Positions 36,701 to 51,700 of a stretch of 64,000 bases of DNA are shown in pieces (position 1 is the first letter of the stretch; each line of letters begins with the position of its first letter). The position numbers and the translations under genes were made by a program. The notes under the pieces are model-generated. The model made no database searches, had not been told where the DNA came from, and saw only the letters and a list, made by a program, of their open reading frames with translations. Location of the stretch: assembly GCF_040954835.1 (NCBI RefSeq), contig NC_090716.1, forward strand, positions 9,254,775 to 9,318,774, given 5' to 3'. Source of the stretch: Lepisosteus oculatus (lineage: Eukaryota; Chordata; Actinopteri; Semionotiformes; Lepisosteidae).

Positions 36701-39700
36701 AGTGGAAAAAAGAAAAAGGCATCATCTGCAAACAAGATGTCTGCCCATAGCATATAACCTTGTATTTGGTCTTTCAGTTTTAACAATGTTTTGAAGTGTG
36801 TTTTCTTTTATGAACTGTTTTTGTCTCATGTAAACTTAAAAAAATCAGTTACTTGACATTGATATCTGAGTTTTGTAGGGGTGGGAATTTAAAAAAATGC
36901 TTTTAGTAGCAATTCCTAAGATTTCTTGAATACGAATAAACCATAAAGACTGCTTCTGTGAATCTTTGCTTTAAATAGAGTAATAATTATTATTGGGTTT
37001 CATTGTATGGTAATTTTGTTTCTGGACATGTTGGATGTGTCATTGAGTAATAACTTTCTATCAGTACAAAAGAAGGGTGACACAAGGAGGTCATTGTAGG
37101 CCTAGTATTTTTAACCAGAGAATGGGCCCTACATGCAAATGGTTGCCAGGTTATTGTTGCCCTTAGATATGGAAAAGAGGTGAAAGAGATGCGCTTTCCT
37201 TGCTTAAATATGTGTGGAGGATGAAGCCACCAATGAGGTTGCATAAATTTCTGGGTGCGTCATCAGAAAAATGGGTTTTAAAACAGTCTTTAATTTGCAT
37301 GGACAGTGGCTCAAATGCAAATGATTTTTTTTAACTTTGCATCTGATTTTATTTTAACAGGTGAAATCATTTCCCTGAGCACCACAAGACAAAGCAAGGT
37401 AAGAGAACAACATTTCCTAAATAAAATGTAAAACTAACTGGACAGCTTGAGGTGTTTTCTTTTAAAAAGAAAAAGGTCCAAATAATTTTTAGCCAGTGAG
37501 AATGCTGAGAGTTTATAAAAAACATGTCTTTACTTTAGTTCTGAATTTATAGGCTTTGTAGACTTCAGAATGTGTGGTGGTTGGATATACATCATGAGAT
37601 ATTGACTTAGACTTTTGTCTTTAAAATAACATTTTTACAACAGCATATCTGATTTAAAAAATATAATTCACAAACAATGCCAGTGGGAATTGTTATCATA
37701 CCAACTTATCATGCTACAGTTTGTAAGTAAAAATACCTTTTCCCTTTTGCTATTGTATCTGCTGGATAGGTTAAACTCTATACACTAAGAGATGTTGTGA
37801 GTGTTCATCAACTGGTATCTTATATCTCTCTACTTTCTCTCTTAATTATGCCAAAAGACTGTATCTGGAAATCATTTCTGCGTTAAAATGCAGTTGGGGA
37901 TTATTTTCTAAGAAGTGAGCAAAACACCGGCAATATATTTGTAAAATTTAAACCCTTTGACTCTAGATACATTTGGAAAGAAGTGTTTGAATTTTTTAAT
38001 TGTGTGAATCAAGTTTCTTTGCAGTTTTTATTTACTGCTCACACAGATCTGTAAACCATAAGAGCAGTCTTCAAAATCTTGAAGCTAAAATCTTGAAGTC
38101 AATGAAAGAAGCAGTTTCATTGGTACCAGTAGTGTCAAGCATTTCAAATATTTTGTCCCAGACTGTTGATCTAACTTATCTTTGCTAATCATAGAAAAGT
38201 CAAGAAAGGGGTAACTGTTTTACAATATTTTTTAAACAGTAAAGAATACACACAAGACATAGAGACACAACTTATAGCACTGAAGAGTGAAATAATAATT
38301 AACTTTGAGAGATCTGAAGCTTTGTTCTATCTGATCTTAAAGTAAATAAATTGTTACAGCAATTTAACCAAGTCAAAATGAAGGCATTTAATGAATTTAC
38401 AGCATCAGGTAGACAAGGTAGGTAAGTTTCCTAACCTGGAAGTGTTATGCAGATGGAAAAATGATACCCTGTTTGTATCGTAAGCATTATGTGACAACTC
38501 AAGGTAAAAAATAATTTCAGTCATCGTGTTTAACTTCAGTATTGTCAAAAACACTGAAAACACCAACATTGTGTAGCTGTTGTTGGGATTTAATAAGCAT
38601 GTTTTAAGAAACAAGGAAAGGTTTAGTCCATGCAGAAAAGAGAAGAAAAGACACACAATGTTTCGTGCACACCCGAAGAAGGCTCTACAGCTGAAACATT
38701 GTGTTTCTTTTAACAGCACAATCTACATAGTCTACAGGTACAAGATCAGGTTTGAAGGGCTCATGTTAAGAGCAAAACAACAGCAGAGCAAAGAAACTAG
38801 ATGTGAGTGGGCAAAAACAGTTGGACTGTATACAGATTTTGATGAGGAAAATTAGAATAGCACATTTTAAATATTTAATCTTTTCAGTGCTCATTTTAGA
38901 GAAGAATTGTTTTATTGAAAACCACAGGCCACTTATTACAACAGAAAAATGACAACATATAGTTTTTTTCCAATTTTGGTTGTGAGTGATAATAATTTGA
39001 TTGGTAATATTAAGAATGTGAATTAAATCCTTTTCCCTTTTATTTTTCTTAATTTAATTTCAAGTACTGTATGAAAATACCTATTGTTACTATTATCCAC
39101 AGCAGCAAAGCTAGAGATCAATAAGACGGTTTCTGCCCTTGATGTAAAACCACACAGCCAGTTTCTAATTAGCATACTGTTGACTAAATTATGAAAGAAT
39201 GCAAAAAACCTGTACAGTTAGTTTTTCTAAAATTTACCATTCTGATCAGTGCAATGCCCTGTGTTTAGCAATCATTTAAAAGGTTTTTCAAAGTTTTTTA
39301 AGACAGCTGACAGAAATCCATCTTTAAAATAAAATTTACATTCAGACTGAATGCTAATAACCTATCTTTGATGCACTGAAAAGCTACACAGCTGAAGAGA
39401 ACATTACAAGTGAAATGGAAAAGCACTATATCAGGATAACAGAAGCCTGGGAGATTAAGATTAAGTTATTTAACAATTTATTTTTAGTTTCATAAAGCAA
39501 ACACCCCCCTACACTCACAAACACTCCTCTTAAAAAGAATGAATTCACGTATATCAGCAGAGAAAGGAATTTGCTGGAAATGTTTGATGCTGATTATGTT
39601 AACCCAGTGTATTGACACATTTGAATCAACAATCAATGAATGCATTTTCGATGTTAGATTGTAGATCTACTACTGTTACTTTAGAAGTTAGAACCAAAGA

Positions 39701-42700
39701 ATAACCTTAGCTTGTTTTAGTTTAAGAAATATTAGTGCACTCATTTAGAATGTGTAGCTTAGAGGCCTCGTAAAATTTGCACTCTCTGCTCAAGGTGCTT
39801 TTAAGAATTTTTGGGATGTGCAGGAGATAGTAATAGCAACAGTTTAATTAGATGCAAAGTCCGGGGCTTCTTCTTTTGAAGATAAGGGCACTGTATTTGC
39901 TGTATTCTGTGATTCATGGTGATATGGGAAGCTCGGATGTACATCAGCTCCTCTCTCCACTCTCTCAGGAGTCTCGGATGAGAACTGCTTAACTGCATTC
40001 AAACTGAAAAAAAGGAGAGAGTGGTTTTCAAGGAGCAGAGTTTTTCAGCGGTCGCAGTCATTCTTCTGCTTAAGCTTCTCAAGCAGCCACTGCACAGCCA
40101 AAAGAGTCAGATGAAACATTGCCCTTAAATGGTAAAAGCTCCCAGGAGTGAAAGAGAGGCTGGCTTAAAAAAGAGGAAAAAAAGACTAGGAATTGTTCAG
40201 CTTTAGGTAAAATCTCCAAATCCAAGGAAGCTGGAAATTGGTGTTTGTTTGAGTACTCTGAAAGGCACAGCTGGGACCTTCTGCTGAAGTTAAGGTACAG
40301 TAATACATGATGTGCTTTGTACAGCCTTATTTTCTCAGGAAAGAGGGATACATGGTGGAGATGTGTGTGCCTGAAAATGTGAAGTTGGTGTCTGTTGGTT
40401 TTCTATACTTGTACTTGAAGGCAATGCTTGTGTTTAAGGCTTTGATAGGAATACAGTGACTGAGCTTTCTTCTGTTTTTCCATACGTCACAATCTGGTTT
40501 GGAGACGCACAGCAGTGAGAACTGGTAGACTTAATTTAATAGACTGCGCCCAAAAGACAACAGTAACATTTGGATTTAGCAGACAGTTCTCAGGATAAAT
40601 GTGTATTTCTGTATTTGAATGGACATTTATCTTCAGGAAATGAGTTGTTTTTAAAGATTATTATAAATGCTTAAAGTTCCTTAATGTACAATACAGTTCA
40701 TTTATTATAACACTGGGTCAGTTAATACATAAGGGCTTGTATAAAGCTCTTCCTCCATCTCTCTCACGCTCTCCGTCCTGTTTTCTTTTATGCCGTCAAT
40801 ATTACTTCCACATTCCTGATTTAACTGTGTGTGCTATAGACAACCACATTTTAAACAGATTCTGTTAATTTATATTATCTTACATTAAAGTAAAGAGGTT
40901 ATAGCATTTAGTTTCTCATGAAATAATAATTAAATGTGTTGCCTTACGGTGACATTTGACCCCTCAGCTCTAAGAGCGGGTAAATGCTCTGTATCCTTTC
41001 CAAGTTTATGTTGCTGACATGTCCTTAAAATAGACACAGTCAGTACTGAGCCCCTCAGGCTCCTGTTCACTGAGCAGCACAAGTACAACAAAACAGGAAA
41101 TTATATAAAATAATGCGATTTTGTGAATTCCAGATGTATCAGTTATCTCTGCTTTTGCAGTTTTCTAACGTTAAGAGCAATCCTTAAGGGCACGCTGTCA
41201 TACAATGGAAAGAAGATAACAACATCATTGTTTAAAACTGTAAAAAAAACACAGTATAGCATATTGTGGTGCCCTAAACTGTTCAATGTACAGGAAACTA
41301 TACTGACATCTTTCTTTTTGTGCCCCATGATTTATTTTGTGAAAAAAGAAAGAAACCATGTATATTTTCTTTTTTCTTGCTGTTTTTAAGTGCATTGGGT
41401 GCTTCTGAAGAGGTGGATGAAATCTATTATTTTCTTGGCATAGTGGGCAAGTTGACAAACAACATACAAATATGTACACATCTTTACAAGATTACAAGAG
41501 AGAGGGGCATTCCTATAGAAGTGTGCATGTGTAGAGAGAGAAAGAAGTTTGAGTGTTGTAGGCATTTCCTTTTGGTCAGAACCTCGGTCCAAAAAAAGAC
41601 ATAATGGTATATTGTCTCATCAGATACTCACTTGGGTGTCAGTGAGCTTACAACTGAACTCAGTTTTAAAATGTGTTACTGAAATCTGCAGACTTAGTTT
41701 GCTGTGGCAGTTTTCTGTTTGCTTTACAGTATGTGGCAAAAAAAGCAGCTGTGATAAAGGGTGTTTGTAGTTCCTGCAGCACAGTTGCAGAGGTTGAGGG
41801 TTCGTTCTTGACGGGTGTCGCCAAAGAAGCAGAAGTTGCTGACTTGTACTTGTCAGAGCCCAGCAGACTGTTAAAGATTTGTGGATTTTCACTTAAAGAT
41901 CCCCTGGCTGTGTGCAAGAGGAACCACAGTACAGAGCTGAATTAGTTGCAGTCTCTGATGTCATACAACAGGCAAATTCGGCACTTGCAGGATTCTCTGC
42001 TCTGTTGGCTTTTCTCTAGGTGGGGGTACTCCTTGTGTTCCATTGTGTGGGGATCCCACTTGCGTATTATATTGTTGCCTTTCCACAAATCCTTGCCTCA
42101 GGATTGAAGTTATGGGGAGCCTCTTTCATTAAACTCTGTATTTCCACCTGACGTTTTTTGGGGGAGGGGAGAATTTCTTCCCAAATAACATCCCTACCCC
42201 CAGCAGAAACGGTTCTGTGAGCATTTTGAGGAATCTCCTCAACAGGTTTTAATGGATTAGTATTAGAAGCCACTTTCTGCTGCCTGGTTCTCTCAGGAAG
42301 TTTCCTAATATTTGGGTATGCCCTTGGTAACCATGCCAGTTATCTGGCCAAAATATTTTCTGGAGCAGCCCGTGGTCTGTTTAACAATAGCTCTCTCACT
42401 ATAACAAATGTAACAGAGAAGTTTACAGATTAGGCCTTTTTGTTTTTAACCTCCTGCAATTATTGGGTTTTCCTTGCTTGTCAAATGTAATACCAGTCTA
42501 TGTATGCAGCCTTTTCCTGGCAGGCTCCTGGAAGAGGCACTTTCAAATGCAGTAAACTTTTGCAGTACACAAATGCTTCACCTTCCTTAAATACCTCTGA
42601 CTGGGCTTCAGTGCTTAATCGGAAACATTTAAAGGAGGTGAAACGAGTAAGGCTGTTATGTTTCATGAGTGTTAACTTTATAAGGTGTACATTTTAACAT

Positions 42701-45700
42701 GAGTTAAATTGCAAAAAATGCATGCTTTGTATATAGGATAAAGTGAGGTTGGCTGGCCTACTACAGCTATACAGTAACATGAAAAGTGTGCATTATGGGT
42801 ACAAATTCAAAAGAGAGAATGGGGAGTGCATTGCTAGCACAATGACCATAACCACAATAGGAAGGTGGAGCATAGCAGAAAGACATGGACACAGACATAT
42901 ATCACATTAAGCTGATATAATAACCTCTGGTGTTTACTGTCTTTGTTTAGAGGTCCCACCTACTTGCTAATTAAAAGATCCCACAACTCTGCTTGCAGGT
43001 GTAAGCCTGTTTACCCTGCTGTCCTAGCTCAGTTCCACTCTGGGCTTGACCAATCTGTGTTCCCAGAAGTCTCCGTAAATGCTGTATGTTCTTATGTCTC
43101 CATCTGACCTGCTGTGCAGCAGAGATGCTGGCATACAGTATAATGACTGCCATGTGTCACCCCAGTGCTATATTTCAGTGGTGGGTGAAGTGTGTCCAGA
43201 GGTGTATGTGAAACATATATTTCAGCCAAATATTTCTGCTAATGGAGGCTGTGACCAAATCTAAGTCTACTCTACATCTACATCATACTGGCACCACCAC
43301 TGAGAACAGTGACCCTTTCTGAGCTTCTAAACACTGACTACAAATGGAATGGTTACCAGGGCAGGCCAGTCTTACTTTTCCAAAAATGCGCCCTGTGATA
43401 TAGCAGCACACACAGATGTTGTCCTCATGATCGATAGCCTTGACCTACCAATCCAGTGGAGATTTCCCAAATCTCCAAGCTTGCTGCTTGGTGTCCTGGA
43501 AAACATCCTTGACATGTGCCCAAGCTCTCGTAGAGCACGACAGCACAGCAGCTGGGGGGAGACGTGTGATGAAAGCGCCATCCGGAATAAATATCTAATC
43601 TTCGACCTGGTTTTGACCTGCTGTGAAAAACCCAGAAGCTCCTAAATTGGATCCAAACAGAAGGTTGTTGCTATGGGCACTGGATGCATAAATGGCACAT
43701 TAAGAGTTCTGTGGAATGTGACTGTGTGCTCCTAGATCGAACTATGGACCTATGAAAACATAGCTTTCTATACAACTCTGATGGTGACATTCCCTCTGCT
43801 CTTGACCAATTCTTAAATTGGACTTATACTTCTTACTTCAAGTCAGCCATACAAAAGAGAAGCTGTATATAAAACTAGTCCTGAGCCTTCAAAGCTCTCG
43901 GTCAAAAATCTGTTGAAACAAAGAATTAATCCTTTATTATGGTAATAATACCCTTTTAAAACTCCCAAAGAAAATAATTCATGCTTGTCACAGCTCATTG
44001 ATTTAACATTGCCTGTTAAGGCTTTCATACAACTTGTCTTTGGTCTACAGAGGAATGCTCTTGCCTTGCATCACAAGGACTGCCATGGAAATTGAAATTA
44101 TTCATTTTGTATGCTTTTTAATATCCAAAACATAATTGGAATACAATATATCTGAAAAAGTTTCTCTCCTTTGTGGAAATCAAACCATGCCAAAGTTGAA
44201 TTCCGTTGGGTAGACAATGTAAATACCTTTGATTGACAACTCTGTTTGTTTCAGAAAAGAATTAGGCTTGTTTGTAGTTCTAAATATATACATATGCCCA
44301 TTCCTTAGGTCTTTATCGAACTTTGAATGGTAGTTAACTGATAACACTCTGTAATTCAACATGATTGTTTTTCAGTAGATGGGTGTTCTAATTTATTGTT
44401 TTCTTCTTAGGTTAAGTTCCATGTTAATTGTTACATTGAAACAATCCTAGGATGAAGTTATTGCCAAGATACACATCAAAAATACATTTAACTATTGTGT
44501 AACTTATTGTATCTTGATACAGGACACTGAGCAGGACAAACTATAGAAAATACATACCATGTCACAGGGCAAAAGTCATTGCAGAATAATCACTGTATAA
44601 CGGGAATACAAATATCTGTCATGGGATATATATATAAAGTATCAGAATCAGAAGATGGACGTATGTTTAGTCAATGTAAACACCACCATATCCTTGAAGA
44701 GTTTTGTCTTACAATATCTGTTTTTATCCATCTTCCTACGTTACCCACTATCTCTGCACTCTGCTTTAGCTCTGTCTCGGGGCTCAGATTATGTGAACGA
44801 GTATTATATCATTTTCTCTTCATCAGGATAAAGAGAGCTCCTGCACTGTCTGTGTCAATGATCGACCATCACGAATCCAACATCCTTTCTTCAGCGTTTG
44901 TTCAGGGCAGCATTATATCAGCAAGGATAGTTCAAGACATGACACTTCTCTACTAGGTACACAATTTGTGCAAATCATTGTTCTGTTTACCTGTTTTGTC
45001 CAAAAGTGATTCCTACAGATCTGGCAGAGGGTAACAGTAAACGGTTTGAAATAGGTTTATTTAGCCTGGATTAAATCTTTTTAGAGGTTACATACAGTAA
45101 AATGTTTTCATAATTTTCATAACCCTTTATAACTATTGTTCGAAATATAATAAAAAATACTAAAGGTGTGATGGAGGTTACATAAAGCTTAATTCAAAGA
45201 AAGCTTTACCTTATATTCTTAACACCACACTCCCTAAAATGAAAATTGACTTGAAAAAAACTATCTTTAAACTGTTGTATTTTGTTGTCTGAGATTTTAT
45301 TCATCTTCTTCTATTTCTGGAACTATTTGTTGATAAATTGCTACTGATTCAGTAAAATAAAATTGTTTAAACTCATCTTAATTTAATGAAAATGTATACT
45401 TGTAGCTTTTTAAGGATTGCTATGTCCTCATAGTAACCACATTTCATTGGCTCAGACATGTCTCCATTTTAAAATCTGCGACAGTCACTTCCTGTCATGC
45501 AGAATTCTGTAACTGCTGTGTATAATAAATCTAGTTCATCATTCCAACAGATGCATTGGCTTTGGAGCTCCTGAAGACAGAGCTACAGACAAACAGCTGT
45601 TGTGTCAGACAATTGTCACCTAATCACAGCCAGGGGAGATGTCAGAACCATTTATCTGACAACTGTGAATGTAAAGAGACAGATGAAGATGTAGAAAGGT

Positions 45701-48700
45701 AAGTTCTTCTGTTTATAAAATAGGATTCAGTTAAGACCTGTGTTGTTTTCTATTTAGCTGGAAATGCAGTTGAGTTAAAAAGTGTTTTTTCATTGTTAGT
45801 TCAAAAAGTTAGTTTTATTGTCTGGATGAAAAACATCATACACGCTTTCTCATTCCAGCGCACAACACCATAATAAAACAGCTGGCCACTGTCAAACATT
45901 TTGCATTTTTTAATTGTAACTTTCCAACAATAAAAAGCCCAATTAAAGTCCCCAGTGTCTGAATGACAATGCACTATGCAATAATACCGTTGACATTGAA
46001 ACTTAAGAAATACTTCTATAACGACAAAACCTGGACTATACATGTAAAAATAATGCATTTATGAATTTATTTAATATTACCATATGTTATGACAGAAACT
46101 GATTACCTATTGTACATAAAGTATGTATGCCTGTTTATTATAATGCAAGGTTCTTTATAACATTTATTTTTGAATATATTTTTTTTAGTTTAAATTATGT
46201 AATTGTTTTTTTCCTCCATTCTCCTACCAAACTAAGACTTCTGCTTTCTGGAGTTTGTTTTGTAAATGTATAGTACGTTACTGAACTGGTTAGAGTAGGA
46301 GTGAAAAACAGGAGCTGAAGAAGCACACTCCTCATCTTAAGACATTATGTTTTTTCTTCTTACCTTTTACTGTACGTTTCAGCACAGGATTAATCTCTTG
46401 TTTCTATGTGACTGAACAGTTTGTTAATTAATTATTTCAGCTTTAAGGTCATTACCAGCTCTGACTGCTGCCAGACAGACCCAAAGGACAATGGAGATAA
46501 TCAGGCCCTAGTGGAACAGAGCACAACTGCTACTCACACAGACCCGGTGAGTTAATAGGTCTCCCCTCTTCTGTGTAACAGTGGAGACACATCTGTTTAC
46601 ACAAGCCCACTACAATTACCTGTGTGGAAGATTGCATGGTTAATCTATCATCAATTAGGTTTTCTGATCAAACATTTTCGTTCTTTGTAACATTTGCTAA
46701 AAGAAAGGGAAAATCTATTCTAGGTACTGTCAGAAATAGACATATATTTTTCTATGGTATATCTTAATTCTCTTAACCCACTTTCTTCAGAGCTCCCATT
46801 TTTAGTATTTTTTCGAATTGCTGTATTTTGTTGTATACTGTCTTCTGTTTTCAGTGTTAATCTAAAAATTATTCAAATTCAAAACCATTACAAATTCAGA
46901 AACAATAACGTAGCTAGGGATTTACCAAAATGCATGTGGTAAGATCTAATGATCACTAAACTCAATATAAAAGAAGCATGCAACACGATGGATGTGATTT
47001 CTTAGAGACACAGGTTTGTTTGGGTGTCTCATGGAAGTGTGATTTAGAAGGGAAGCAGTGTTATAGCTTCTATATATCTGTTAGCCAACTGTGTAGATAG
47101 GATACAGAAAAGCAAGTACTTCCTGTTGAATGTTTTATATACAACACAACATCTGAACCACCGTGGCAACAAGGTGATCTCTGATGACATATCCAGACTT
47201 TGTCCTTTAGACTTGAAAGTGCAGACTTGCATGTGTACCACAAAACCACTGCAAATACCTTTTCCATTTAAGGAATACATCCTTTTAAGATCATCTCTTC
47301 CAGGAGACATTCTCCTCTGAAGTAGAGTTTTTTTCCATCTTGTTGATTGGTCTTAGAATGCAGTCTGGAACCTAAGTTTGCCATTTCAACATGGATGTTC
47401 CATATTTATGAATAAAGACACAGGACGTCAAGGAGTAAGGAAGTAGGAATGTACTGCAGGCAATAACATAACAAATTACTCGCACTGACAAGGTATTAGC
47501 TATAATTAGACATTCCAACAAAATCTGGTTGTGGTTATTGCAGTTGAAATGCAACACTAGCATAATACTTAATTGTTCTCTTAGAAGGAATAGGTTTTAA
47601 AGTTGTTTTTATCATTGTTAGAAAGATCTAGGTTTTCCTGCTTCAGTCATTACTACTGAAGCATAGGCTATATTATATAAACAAAGTGGTTGCACTGAGT
47701 ACTACTTTTTAAAACTTTCATAAGAAAGTGTGTAATATTTAGAAATATATCGAATCAACTCAGTTTTTTCTTTTCAACCCTATTTTATATTCATGTCCTT
47801 TATAAACATACAGTATAGGCAATGTTTGTCATTTTTACTCTGATTTAATGCAAGCAAAGGTTAATCTTTCTGTTACATTTTTAAGAAATATGGGTGAGTT
47901 TAGTTTATGGAAGAATACATTCCTGTCTGACTCACATGAAATGCTTTGAGCCACATTTGATCACGAGCACTTCAATACATCAGGTTTGTTAGTAACAAAA
48001 ATAACAGTCTTTGGATCCTGAATAGGGGGAGGATTTCAGCAAAGTGGTCAAAATATTAAAAAAACTTTAGTAAAGGCCTTATTTTAGAAACAAAATCAGG
48101 GGCCCAGAGCTTTTAAGTGTTTGTCAGCGATATACTGCTTCATAAAATACTTTTCAGCACTTAGCGGTAAGTCATTATTGGCTTACTCTGTACACACAGT
48201 ATGCTTGTTAATTTCTCAAGATACTGAAGAAGCACTTAACTGGAATAGATGTTTGTTACTCTTGAGAGCATGAATTCACAGCAAACACTACAGTTCTGAG
48301 TCTGATTGTCAGTTCTAGACCACTGCTGGTACTTGAGCCATGACAGATACACAACAGCTGATCATTGCATTTTCTTTGCTCCCACTCGTAATGCCCAAGG
48401 AGCCCAAGAAACGTATTAGTTGCCTGTGGACCTCAGGAAAATGAGGATTAGTGGAGTGGGAGTCTGTGGGGGCTTTTGTAAGGCCTTTTGGCCAACTAGC
48501 CCACCCCCTGATGTTTCCCTCACAGCAGCATGGAGCCCCAGGGACTTGTAACCAACATACAATTCTGCATGTGCAGGATTCAAACCAGCAGCTTTCATGG
48601 GCTCATCTCTCCCTTCAGTGCCATCTCATTCTGCTTTCTGAGGGCCTGTTCTGCAATTCGAAATTTAAAGTGATTCCTTCAGTCTCTTCATAACATAATA

Positions 48701-51700
48701 TCCTAACAGGTTTCTGTTGTAGGTGTGTGGAATTTCTTAAAATAATCCGTCTGTTTAACATCTGTTACAAGCCTAAATATTACCAGAATAAAATGTCAAG
48801 GACATTTATTCTGGAAGTATGAATGCCTTATAACATCTTTGAGAAAAATAATATTGCACATTTTAAGAGTGACTTATAATATCTACACAGTCAAAGATTA
48901 AGGCCTATAAAATTACATGAGTGTGTTTTATTGCAGTTGCGAGTTAATGATTCCAAAAAGCTTCTGAAGAAAGTAATATTGACTTTCACTGGGGGCAAAT
49001 GTGGTGGATTGACAAAAGGAATCCCACTATTGAGCATTTCCCGTTGGGAACACTCGTTGCCTTACCTGTTTTCATGAGAAAAGGGTGACTTTGGCATAGT
49101 GAACGCTATATATACTATATATATTGCTCACACCTGAAAAAGGCTTCACAGCCAAAACGTTGTGTTTTCTCTCTTCTCTTTTCAGCATGGAATAAACCTA
49201 TAATTTGTTCCTTTGCAGACTATATTTACTGTATGTTGGATAAGGTATTATGGTTTAATCTGCCTGTTGATGTTCGAGCAGTGAGAAGGTAATGTGATTG
49301 GGGCGTTTTGTGACACGTTTTAGCAGCCTGTAGAGGACGAGGCCTGGCAGCCTTGCAGCCAGGCGTTAAGCGTTCGACCCAGTGAGCAGCCCCCTTCTGC
49401 CCCATCTGGCCCAGCCAAGAACGGCCGCCCTCTCCTCAGGCCCAGACCCAGCCACCCGCCAACAATGCCTACCCTCCCTGAAGAAGAGGAGGACTCTCCT
49501 GAGGAACTAGACAGCTCATCCAGCTCTCCAGTCACTGTAAGGAAGTCTCCAAACTCCTCTATCAACTCTTCAACCTCTCCTAGATAAGTGCTTGCTTGTC
49601 TAGAACTTTTGTACTGGGGTAACTACAGAGGTTTTGTCATTTTTATATCTATTTCCAAAGTTTAAATATAGATAAAAGCTGACATATTAACATTTGCTCC
49701 TCTATTCATGTCTGCAATATTCCTTTCTAACGTAAAAGTGCACATTTTATATTCCCCTTAATAAAAAAGGTTGCCTACTCCTTCATGCATTCTGTTCTTA
49801 GTAATAAAGATAACCCTGTCCTGTTTCATTTCTGTCACATTTTTCCTCCCTACATAATGTAATTCTTTTTATTCTTGGTAAAGACAGCCTGACTTATAGT
49901 ATGTTTTTTTTTCATTCAAAAGACCTTCTTGAGATTAGAGCAAGAACTATAAATGAAGAACTGTTGCTGCAGAATCATTCAGAACAGGACAGGACTTTTG
50001 CATTTTTTTAATGGACAGACACACAAGAAGATTTGCAGAAGAATTGGCTTGTGATGTGACAGAATCTGGTCTGAACTAGAAATCTCTTGAGGAGAGAACC
50101 TTAACCCCTCTTTCTGCTCTATTTCTTTTAAGTCCTTGAAGAACTCTTGGTGCTCTGTTGGTTCATATGGTTTGTCCTCAGATTTTTCCAATGTAATCTG
50201 GCCGTTTTATAACCACATTAAAACTTTGTTCAAAAAGACAGCTTTACCATTCCAGTGAACCGTCTTCTTAAAGACACATTTTATGTGCCTTTTAATTTTG
50301 ATCTCGCCTTGTCAGTTTGTGTACTAGAAAAGTATGCTAATGGATTTTTTATAATCACTAAGCAAGTTTGGTGTCCAGGGAGTTGGCAACACAGTTCTGT
50401 ATGTTTCAGAGACTTCAAAGTGCTTTAGATCAGAGTTTAATACGTACAGCAAAATCACTCTGTTACAGTACTGTAGTAAAGTCAAGCATAAAATAGTTTA
50501 GACAATAGCAAATAGTAAATTGCTAATAGTAACTGAAAGTAAAATTATAGCCCTCCCTGTTTTATAATCTATTTTTATCCTTAAGACTTCAAAACAAAAT
50601 TAGATATGCTGTTTCTGACACAACCTATCAAATAAAGTTCTACATCCAATAATTATAATTATTAAATATTTTTGTTAACCAAGACGAGAAAGTCTCATAA
50701 AAAAACTTGGCATTTGATTCCTTCTGTTTACCAAAATTTGAAAAGGTCGCTTTCACTGTTTTAGCTTCTCTTCTTTAAATAAATCTGAAGATAAAGCTGC
50801 GATGAGTCATTGAATTTGAACTGGGCTTCAGTTTATCCCAAGAGAAATCGTTTATGTCTGTAAAGAAAGAGGATATAAAAATTAATAGGGCAATGATTTA
50901 AAAATGTTTCAGTTGGAAAGTTGTCTTGCTGGCTTTTTGAACATCTGCCCTTCGGTGAAACCGAGCTGCTACTTTACATAGCAAGACAAACAGTTAAAAT
51001 CCACTTGTTTTCCCACGAGTGTATACTAAGATCATAGCCCACATTTTAATGACATTGAAATTAATTAATTTGCCTATAAAATAGTCGCAATCAGCAAGAT
51101 CTTTAAGAATCCAAGATCTGGTTGATTTTCCTTCAGCATTTTCGGTTAGATGGGATATAGCCTGAGAAATTCATAGGAAATAATTAGTAAGAGCACCTAC
51201 AGCTGAGTAGTTAATGTTGGAAAATGGAGACCTATGTTCTGAAGCCTTAGGCGGTCTTTTTTAAATTGTACTAATAACAAAACCCTCTTTGTCCTTTGGA
51301 GAGATATTGTATATACAGTATGCTTTTACAGAGTTTGGGTTTTTGACTAATGCAATGAAAACTTATATAATCCTCTGGAATTTCAATTGTTTGTGCTCAG
51401 GGCTCTGATAAAAGCCACATGCTGAGAAGGAGTGCGTTTTGAACCTTTGTTTATAGTAAGCAATAATACATTAATGATGAGGAAAAGGAAACATGACCAC
51501 GTGTTTATATCTCTATTCTGCTGTTTTTCTGCTGTACTGTCACATGGCTTAATTAAAATGAGTTCTCCCATTAAAGTACTTTCGGAAAACCGTTGTAAAT
51601 AATTCTAGTTTCCCCATTATCAATAACACTCTTTTATGTTTAGCCTCACATTCGTTTTTTGAAGCTGTGTCCCAGACATGAACAAAGTGACATGCTATGT

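Noticed and set aside
38000-38188. Open frame after a TTTGCAG acceptor reading into a helical-looking 45-residue stretch to TAA
   Set aside because: Its phase (1) does not follow the 37361-37398 exon, whose donor is phase 0, and the 44827-44956 exon fits exactly. It could be an unused terminal exon but has no resemblance to support it.
43349-43645. 98-codon frame with overlapping minus-strand frame in the large IRAG1 intron
   Set aside because: More GC-rich than its surroundings, but it has no splice sites in phase with neighbours and no protein resemblance. It may be an old unidentified repeat or conserved noncoding segment, which I cannot support.
49126-49225. AATAAA in the dispersed repeats as IRAG1 polyadenylation signals
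   Set aside because: The hexamer is part of the repeat consensus (GGAATAAACC) and occurs in several copies within introns with coding exons downstream.
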